A stretch of 64,000 nucleotides of DNA from Megascapheus bottae (taxonomy: Eukaryota > Chordata > Mammalia > Rodentia > Geomyidae): NCBI GenBank assembly GCA_024803745.1, contig JANJXV010000013.1, positions 36,292,501 through 36,356,500 of the forward strand. Reading direction: 5' to 3'. Under the pieces are notes generated by a model. That model worked only from the letters and a program-made list of their open reading frames with translations, did not search any database and was not told where the DNA came from. The translations under genes were made by a program, and so were the position numbers. Positions 11,201 to 20,359 of the stretch are shown here, piece after piece; position 1 is the first letter of the stretch, and each line of letters begins with the position of its first letter.

Positions 11201-14200
11201 CAAAGCTTCTGAAGTTTTCCTGCAGCGGCTTATGGCCCTCTATGTGGCTTCTCACTACAAGGTAACTACAGCGAACCTTCTGCTAATACTCTTGGGCAGG
11301 GAGTGGCTAAGGCTCTGTGGGCAATTCTGCTTGTCTCTCCACACCTTTTACTCTGTAGCTCCAGTGACCTTTCCATTGGTACTTAAATGTCCTGGTGAGC
11401 CAGCAGTCTTGCTGGGGAAGGAGCGGGACTGTATTTACCCATGAGTCACTGTGGCTTCCTTACGAAATTCCAGTGTGTAGCTCCATTAATGGGAGCTGGA
11501 GGGGGTGGAAAATTTGGCCCATTTCAGAGCCTCCTAAACTTACAGGCCTGAGGTGCTTCACATTTGTAATCCATGGTTGCTGTTTGTCCTGAGACCAACT
11601 TTGTTCTATTAAGCTATTTTTGGGAAATATGAGTCTGAGCACTTAGTAGTTTTGAAGCCCTTAAATACTAAAGGCAAAGCATGTTCACAAACAGCCTTTA
11701 ATGGAAGACTGAAGAGTTGGTTTGGGACCTGGTGATAGCATTTCCTGAAATAGCCTTTTATCTGGAGACAGCTCCCTTCCCAGCTGTGAACTGAATACTG
11801 CTAAATAACTTCTGGCCTGAGAGGCCAGTAGGTGTTAGAGGCTCAGTCCCACTGAGGCCGCTGTGGTGTCTCAGGCACACTGCTGAGTTGGTAAGGCGCT
11901 TTGCAAGGTGTGTCAGCACCTCACTTGGCTTTGGGGGAAGTCAGTATTGCAATCACTCAATGAGTCTGAGACAGGCCTCTTAAAGGGAAGGACAAGAGCT
12001 GGGGTGCTTCTGCTGACCCATGTTTATGCTCTGCAGAACTCGCCCAATGATCTCCAGATGCTTTCAGATGCACCTGCTCACCACCTCTTCTGCCTTCTGC
12101 CCCCTGTGCCCCCTACCCAGAATGCCCTGCCTGAAGTGCTTGCAGTTGTCCAGGTATGGAGTGTGCTGTCCTTGTGACATTATTAAGGGAGCTCTTGGGC
12201 ATCTGTGTGGCTGGAGAAGCTTTTGCATCCTGGCCAGGGGCCATGTGTCTGGGCCTATCAAGGTGGGTTGTTAGGGTACATTAGAAGAAACCATCACCCT
12301 TGGAACTCAGAGCAACACTGTTGGTGGCTGGGTAAATTCAGACCTCCTAAATAGTGACTGATACTTGTGAAGTTAAAGGCTACAGATTGGAGAAAAATTT
12401 AACAACTGGCCTGTGTGTATGCATCATTTAACTCACTTTTCATAAATTTACTAATCTACTTTTCTCTTAAGCAGCATGTACATTTTTCACAAATCTATGT
12501 AAATTTTTAAAGCTGTAGTATGTTTGATTATATGTTATACCATAATTTGTCATAGCTCTCTCCTGTTAAGACTAGAATTTATTCTGATTTGCATAGAGAT
12601 GCATGAGCATCTTGTTTTTAGTTGATGCACACACAATTAGATGCATAACAAATAAAGATACCCTCTTTAAATGGTTTTTGCTCTTCAGGTCAGGTAGAAG
12701 CCCAGGCTGTGACAGAAGAAGCTTCTATGAGAAATGGGCTAGTGGGGGGCCGGGAGTTTGGCCTCGTGGTAGAGTGCTTGCCTAGCATGCACGAAGACCC
12801 AGGTTCGATTCCTTGGCACTACATACATAGAAAAAAAAAAAGCCAGAAGTGGTGCTGAGGCTCAAGTGGTAGAGCTCTAGCCTTGAGAAAGTCTAAGGAC
12901 AGTGCTCAGGCCCTGAGCTCAAGCCCAGGACTGGCAAAAAAAAAAAAAAAAAAAAAAAAAAAGAAAGAAAGAAAGAATGAAATGGGCTAGTAGGTGACAG
13001 GGTTGAACTTACTTGGGTGGAATCAGTTTGGAATCCAGAGCTAGGCTATGTCTTCCCTGTCCTGGTTTTCCTCAGGTGTGCCTTGAAGGGGAGATTTCAC
13101 GCCAGTCCATCCTGAATAGCCTCTCTCGAGGCAAGAAGGCTTCAGGAGACCTGATTCCATGGACAGTGTCTGAGCAGGTGAAGATGACTGGTTATCACAT
13201 CTGAGTGAGCAAAGATGGTGGTGTTGGAGGATGTGTTACTGAGTTACTGGTCTGTGTCTCCCACACAGTTCCAAGATCCTGACTTTGGTGGCCTTTCTGG
13301 TGGCAGAGTTGTTCGCATTGCTGTTCACCCGGATTATCAAGGGGTAAAGTCTGTGACTGATTTAATTAGCTGAATAAGGAGAAATAAAGTTCTCTCCTCT
13401 GGAGTGTTAAGCCAAGGCTTGGGGTGGGCAGGCGGGCTTTTCCTTTGTGAGAACAAGGGACTTGTTGAGCAGATTGGCCTTTTATAATTACCTTCTGTCA
13501 CTTGGAAAGCCCCATTGAGGCATCGACTGTAGAAACTTGCCTTTCTGGCAGTGGCACAAACTTTCTGGGAACCAGAAAGCATAGACAACCATCTCTAGCC
13601 TCAGGCTCCAAGGAGCTTTTCTTGATGGGTTAGACATGTTATATTAGGGTCATACTGTGTTTGAATCTTATTCCTGACAGCATTGAGGGGTTTCCTTGGT
13701 GTTCTCTGTGCAGTGTGACTAGGAGTAAATGCTCTTGAAGTTATCTTAGACAGACTGAGAATGCCTCTCTTCCTTCTGCCTCTTTTTGTTTTCTCTAAGA
13801 TGGGCTATGGCAGCCGAGCTCTGCAGCTGTTACATATGTACTACGAAGGCAGGTTTCCTTGTTTAGAGGACAAGGCCCTTGAGACATCACGAGAAATCCA
13901 CACTGTGAGCAGTGAGGTAAGCATGCTTCAGCAAAGTGTCTGTACTGCACCCAGGGAGGATTGGTCTCTGGGGTTTCGGTATATGCCATCCAGAATCTAC
14001 ACTCTTCCACTTTCGGAAGGTGGCTGCTTTCTCCAGCTTCACATTCAAGGTGAGGTCATCAGCCTCCTCCTGGAGTGTGGTAAGAATCGCAGCCATACCT
14101 AGGGTATGGTCCTGCGGTGTATGTGTCACACCATCTCACCAGGTGACTGCTTCAGAGTCCTCCTCGGTAGCACAAAGCCAGGCTGCTGGAAGCACTCCCT

Positions 14201-17200
14201 TCTCTTGATAAGGGGGAGCAGTGCTAGTGTCGGAAGGCTTTTCATGCTCACTGGCTGATCTTCACAGTGTGCCTGTGCTAGAGCTGGGGCAGAGGAAAGC
14301 CAGACTTCATGCTAGATCAAAACCCTACTTTATCCCTTTGTAAATTGATGAGTCATTGCCAAACTCTGTCCTTTTTTGCATTCTAGATTCAGAGAAGTAT
14401 AATTCCATAAATGGCTAGCTGTTTGGGGATGATGGCTTGACTCACTTTTTGTTGTATGCTGCGGGAGGAGATGTGAGAAGGTCACATGTTACTCTCCCCT
14501 CTGAGTGGGTGGTGTCTCTGCCTCTCCCTAGGCTGTCAGCTTGTTGGAAGAGGTCATCACTCCTCGAAAGGACCTGCCTCCCCTGCTCCTCAAATTGAAT
14601 GAGAGGCCTGCAGAGCACCTGGATTACCTGGGTGTTTCCTATGGTTTGACCCCCAGGCTCCTCAAGTAAGTGTTTCCCTGCTTCCTAGAGTGACCCCCAG
14701 AAGATGTATGGGCTGTGTTTCCCTTTGTAGCCAGAATCTGTGTTTCCATCTCTGGTTCCTTGCTCTTGCCCACTATTGTCCCTCCTTATCTCTCAGCTGC
14801 TCCCCAGGGGATATACATAGTTCCCTGTCATTATCTTTTCAGATTTTGGAAACGTGCTGGATTTGTTCCTGTCTATTTGAGGCAGACCCCGGTGAGTGAG
14901 GCATGGGGGAGAGGGTGGGTTAGGATTGGGCCTTGCAATGGGCCCAGGTCTGTGCTTGTACAGGACGATGTGCCTCCTGCTGCTATATCCAGGGGCACCC
15001 TCTGCCTCTGCAGCAGGTTCCTGTGGCAGACACACGAGAGCCAGCCTTCAATGGGGACCTCACTGTGATAACCCCACTCACTGGTGGCTAGCCATAGACC
15101 TCCAAAACAAAAACTAAGGGTGGAGGGCCGGGAGTTTGGCCTAGAGGTAGAGTGCTTGCCTAGTATGCACAAAGACCCGGGTTCGATTCCTCGGTACCAC
15201 ATACATAGCATAAAGCCAGAAGTGGTGCTGTGGCTCAAGTGGTAGAGCCCTAGCCTTGAGAAAATCCAGAGACAGTGCTCAGGCCCCGAGCTCATGCCCA
15301 GGACTGGCAAAAAAAGAAAAAGAAAAAAAAAAAAACAACAAAAAAACTACGGGTGGAGAATGTACCTTCCTAGTAAGAGCACTTGCCTAGCAGGCCCAAG
15401 GCCCCATGTTTGATCTCCATTATGCCAAAATTAAATAAGATAATAAAAAAAATATCAAACGACAGGAAGATGAGTGAAAATTTGAGTGTTGTGTATTAGA
15501 ACAGCGCATCAGAGATGAGCTGGTGTTTGTCAGTGTGCTTGGTCACAAATTTAGCTGTGGAGTGTGAGGAGGATGCAGACTGGTGAGCTTTGGTGTAGAT
15601 TGCTCTGTCCTGTGGTCTCTGGCTGAGTGTTGTTCATTGTGACTTGTTGCTGGCATTATGTTCTGTGAATGCTCTGCAGCGGAAAACCATTATGTGTTAA
15701 GCTGCTGGACTGGGTTGTTCAACAGCAACCTATAGTCATAGTTGCTATTTTAGCCCCTGAAAAAGTCAGTTTGTGCATGCTGGTTGTCAGCTTTGAACTC
15801 TGGATATGGCTGTGGAGTTGGTTGCTGTAAGATACCATATGGAGTTTAAACATTCATGACTTTGAGTTTACAGTCTACCTGAAAGGAATGTGTGCCTGCT
15901 TTCTATGGGTCCAGAGTGCAATTTAGAGAAAGATTCTGTCTTGTTTGCTTCATTTCCATGGTGGCCTTTAGGAAGCTGTCTTACGGAGTGAGTTTCGGAA
16001 GCCCAGGTTGTGCACTTGGGTGATAAGGAGTGAGAAGTGGGACTCCTGCTGTAGGGCCCTCTTGCGAGAAGGAAGAAGAGCCTAGGGTGCCTTAAGCCCT
16101 TTTCTGCAGGCCTGCCCTTTGCTACTGATGAGCTGTTCAGAACACAGGGTTCTTGGTACCAAGTAGAGATGTGTGTTCCCTAGAATGACCTGACAGGAGA
16201 ACACTCATGCATCATGCTAAAGACGCTGACTGAGGAGGAGGAGCAGGAGCAGGGAACTTGGCTGGCAGCCTTTTGGAAAGGTGAATATGTCTGGTGTGGG
16301 GGGAGGGGGCAGGACGTTGCGGGCATGTGAGTGTGTGTGTTCATACGTGTGCCTCCAGACGGCTAACTGGTTGTGCCCTGCAGATTTCCGAAGGCGATTC
16401 CTGGCCTTGCTGTCCTATCAGTTCAGCACCTTCTCTCCTGCTCTGGCTCTGAACATCATTCAGAACAAGAATGCCGGGAAGCCAGCCCAGCCTGGTGAGC
16501 GTCTTGTTTGGAACTGAGGCCTGGTTCTAAACCTCAGCTCTAACCCCTGTGCTGCCTTGCCTCCGCAGGCCCTGCCCTATCTAGGCTGTGGCCCACTGTC
16601 GTCTTGCACTGCCATCTTATACTTCATGACGGGACTCTGGGCCATGACTGAATGTCAGAGGAATTCACAAGCAATTAGCTGTCGAAGCTGATTGAAATCC
16701 TGAGTTTTGGGAACTTGTTCATCTTTGGGGCTTTGTTTCCTCATGAAATTGTAGGAAGAATGTGCTACCAGCCATCTGTAGCCAACATGTGGACATGCTT
16801 TTTGCACATAAATTGCTGCTTAGAATAGTTAAAATTTGAAGAATTTAAAAAACGCCAAAGGAATCATTAACAGCTGGTCTTCCCATGTATACATGTACAC
16901 ATGTGGGTTGTGTACTCTTTTTTTGAGCAGTTGCATTTTAATGGAATGTATAATGGAAAATGTGTCCTTACATTTTCTGAGGAGCTGAGTCCCGAGGAGC
17001 AGCGGCTAAGTGGGGGAAAGGTGCTGGCCTGTCCTCCTAACCCCTAGGGCACAGGTGTCTCAACTGAAGTACTGGGCTGGGAACTCTGAGCAAGGTCATA
17101 TGCCCTCTGTCTGCACTGCTAGCTCAGGACTGTGTTGGATTTGTGGCCAGCCACTTCTAGCTGGCTTCTGTTAGGCTGCTGTCTCTCACCATCGGCAGGG

Positions 17201-18431
17201 AGGGCACCAGTCTTCCTGACAGCCCCCCTCCCCCAACCTGTGTGTAGCCCTAGGCCGGGAGCAGCTGGAGGCACTCTTCCTCCCCTATGACCTGAAGCGG
17301 CTGGAGATGTATTCCCGCAACATGGTGGACTATCACCTCATCATGGACCTCATCCCAGCCATCTCCCGCTTGTATTTTCTGAACCAGCTGGGGGACCTGG
17401 CCCTGTCCGCCGCCCAGTCGGTAGGTCACCTGATGCCAATGTGAGGGGCATTGGGGTGAGTGATCTGACATAGTTTTGTGCCTTCGGCTCCTGACAGGTC
17501 TGATAGGTGGGCAGCGGTCTCCTGAGGTCTGAGGTTGAGTGATGTGTCTGGCTGTATGCTTTATGAGCGGATAGCTGCAGTTCGAGCCCATGTTCCTTCC
17601 ATTTCACTGTGTTGTCTCAAAATTTAACTTGGCCCTACTGGAAGCCCAGGATAGCCCTGACTTTGCAGTACAGTTGTGTAGCAGGCATTTGTCTGGGTAG
17701 TTAGAGTGACAGGGTGGTGACAGCTAGCTCTGGTGACTGGTACTCAGTGACTTGTAACAGGGAAGAGCCTGTCACTCCAGCTGATTTGTCTTCCTTCAGG
17801 CTCTTCTCTTGGGGATCGGCCTGCAGCATAAGTCTGTGGACCAGCTGGAAAAGGAGATTGAGCTGCCCGTGGGCCAGTTGATGGGGCTTTTCAACCGGAT
17901 TATCCGCAAAGTTGTGAAGGTAACTACTTCTGAGAGCAGGTTTTGCAATAATACCACAGACTCACTCTGTGTTTGAATAAGGATTACTATTTAGTTATGT
18001 GGTTATAGATAGACGCACGCGCGCGCGCACACACACACACACACACATACACACATACACACACACACACAAATTTAGCTATCTATCCACTGTTGGGGAT
18101 TTGACATGTATTGATTCTCTGGGTCTGTGACCTTACTATGAGGATCTGGGCTCCTGAATTCAACAGCATCCCTGTGTGTCTTGGGGGAGCACCTTTAGGA
18201 CAGTAAGTCCTTGGGGATGCATGAGGGAGCCCCTGCTGCCACTTTATCTTCTTTGTGTTGTCTTTTGTAGCTGTTTACTGATGTGCAGGAAAAGGCCATT
18301 GAGAAGCAGATGGTGGCTGTGAAGGACGTTGTCATGGAGCCCACGATGAAGACCCTGAGTGATGACTTGGTATGTTATTGTTGAAGACCTTGGGATTTCC
18401 CTCTGTTGCCATTGGCCTTTGAATGCAGCCT

Positions 18432-18473
<42 letters not shown>

Positions 18474-20315
18474 CTCCTCCTCCTCCTCCTCCTCCTCCTC
18501 CTCCTCCTCCTCCTCCTCCTCCTCCTCCTCCTCCTCCTCCTCCTCTTCTTCTTCTTCTTCTTCTTCTTCTTCTTCTTCTTCTTCTTCTTCTTTTTATTGT
18601 GATGTATAGAGGGGTTACAGTTATATTTGGATGCAGCCTGTCTTCTTTCCCTTCAGAAGAGTCCTCTGCCCTGAACCAGGACCAAGAGAATGTCATGTTT
18701 ACCCTGCATATGTCAGTGCACAGGACCTAGGGACTGGCCTCCCTAGGGACCCAGCAGCAATTGTTATAGACATTATTTGGCCTCTTAGGTACTTTTCAAA
18801 TGCACATTTAATATACAGACATTAAAATCCTAAGAGCTACCCATAATGTTTTTGAGGATAAGCTAGGAGAAGGAAATGTTCCCTTGTTATTGGCATTTTC
18901 TTCTTTCCCTTCATCTCGGGTACTTTTCTTCTTTCTGGACTGACCTGTTCTCTTTGCGTCCTTTCCCACAGGATGAAGCAGCCAAGGAATTCCAAGAGAG
19001 GCACCAGAAGGAAGTGGGGAAGCTGAAGAACATGGACCTCTCACAGTAAGAGCCCTGCTCTGAGGTGCAGAAGCTCTGCCTCAGCCTCTGCTGCCCTCAT
19101 GGTGTCTATAGGTTTCTTCTAAGCCACTTCTTCCCAGGTGCCCTGTACACTGTATCGGGCCACCCGCAGCTGAAAATCTCCTCACTGACGATAAAGAAAT
19201 TGCAGAGCATTTGTTTTTTCCAGGCCTCCCTGTCACTTTGGCTTCCAAGAACATTTCCTAGATCCCTCCAGTTTCGTGTCCCTTACAGAAGGAGGATGTT
19301 AAGTGGATAATCATCCACTTTTACTGGTCGCTTCTTTATATTTGGCTTTGGTGTGTATATTTGAGAAAGGATTCTACTGTACAGTGCTCAACTCTCCACT
19401 CAGGAGCCCGCTATATACTAGGTATCCTGTTCCCTTTTAGAATTCAACTCTAGTGTTTCCTTTGCCCTCACCCCAAGAGCCACTGGATGTGGCAGTCTTG
19501 GCACACCAGGATACTACTGCCACCTTAGAATCAGTGTCCTGAGCCTCTGTGATCTTCTACTTGTGACCAGCGATAGTTGCTGGACTAATGAGTCTGGGGA
19601 TCCAGATCATCAAGCCGTCTATAGCTTCTGCTTCAGCTTCGCAGTGCCGGATGTACAGGAAGGGCAGATTGAGGATGACAGTTCACAGGGACAGTGGCAG
19701 GAGGCATGTTTGGTGGTAGTGACTCAGGTGGGAAGTGGGGATCAGGCTGCCTTCTTCAGAATGCCCTACTTAGCCCTCCCTGTCAGCCCTCTCGTGTGAC
19801 ACTTCTGTCCAGTGGGGCTATATCTCAGCCCTGCTGCATGCCTGCCCCCTTCTCTCTGTGCTTCAGATGCTAATACAGTCCTGGCTTTTTGACAGAACTG
19901 TCTGAAAAGAGTGTTTTCTCACTATATTTTCTAAGTGTTCTATTCTCCTCTTGAGCAGATTTTGACAGTTCTTTGTTCATAGATACATAATCCGTGGGGA
20001 TGATGAAGAGTGGAATGAAGTTTTGAACAAAGCTGGGCAGAATGCCTCCATTGTCAGTCTGAAAAGGTAAGGGCCTGGAGTCCTGACACATCTAGTGAAC
20101 TCTGGCTACATAGCTTTCTGTGGGAAACCCTGATAGAGGTGTCATGGCTAACTCTTTACCTTTACAGCGCATTCACAGACAAGACTGCCATCTCTAGGCT
20201 GGTGCTCTTCCCTCCTAGGCATCCCCAGAGGCCAGGCTTGCACCTGTTGGGAGCAAGAGAGCAGGCTTATATTGCCTATGCTAAAGCACTGTCAGTCTCA
20301 ACAGCCGGCACAGTG

Positions 20316-20359
<44 letters not shown>

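Larger units (their letters stand above)
14892..16183 (+). other. NAT10: NAT10 intron
   Basis: Holds a young IDL-Geo and an older ID element (listed). 15430-16183 is unique sequence with nothing I can name. Confidence 0.8.

Noticed and set aside
10638..11255. 205-codon open frame on the - strand across a NAT10 exon
   Set aside because: It is antisense to the NAT10 exon at 10678-10828 and runs through introns and a B1 remnant; no recognisable protein.
17241..17256. Alternative acceptor at ccctag (17253) for the NAT10 exon at 17248
   Set aside because: It would break the reading phase; the tgtgtag acceptor keeps the AQPAL-GREQLEAL junction.
18244..18730. Open frames with long poly-Arg/Gly, poly-Pro/Leu or poly-Ser
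   Set aside because: They are translations of the triplet microsatellite and run out into NAT10 intron and exon sequence in the wrong frame or strand.
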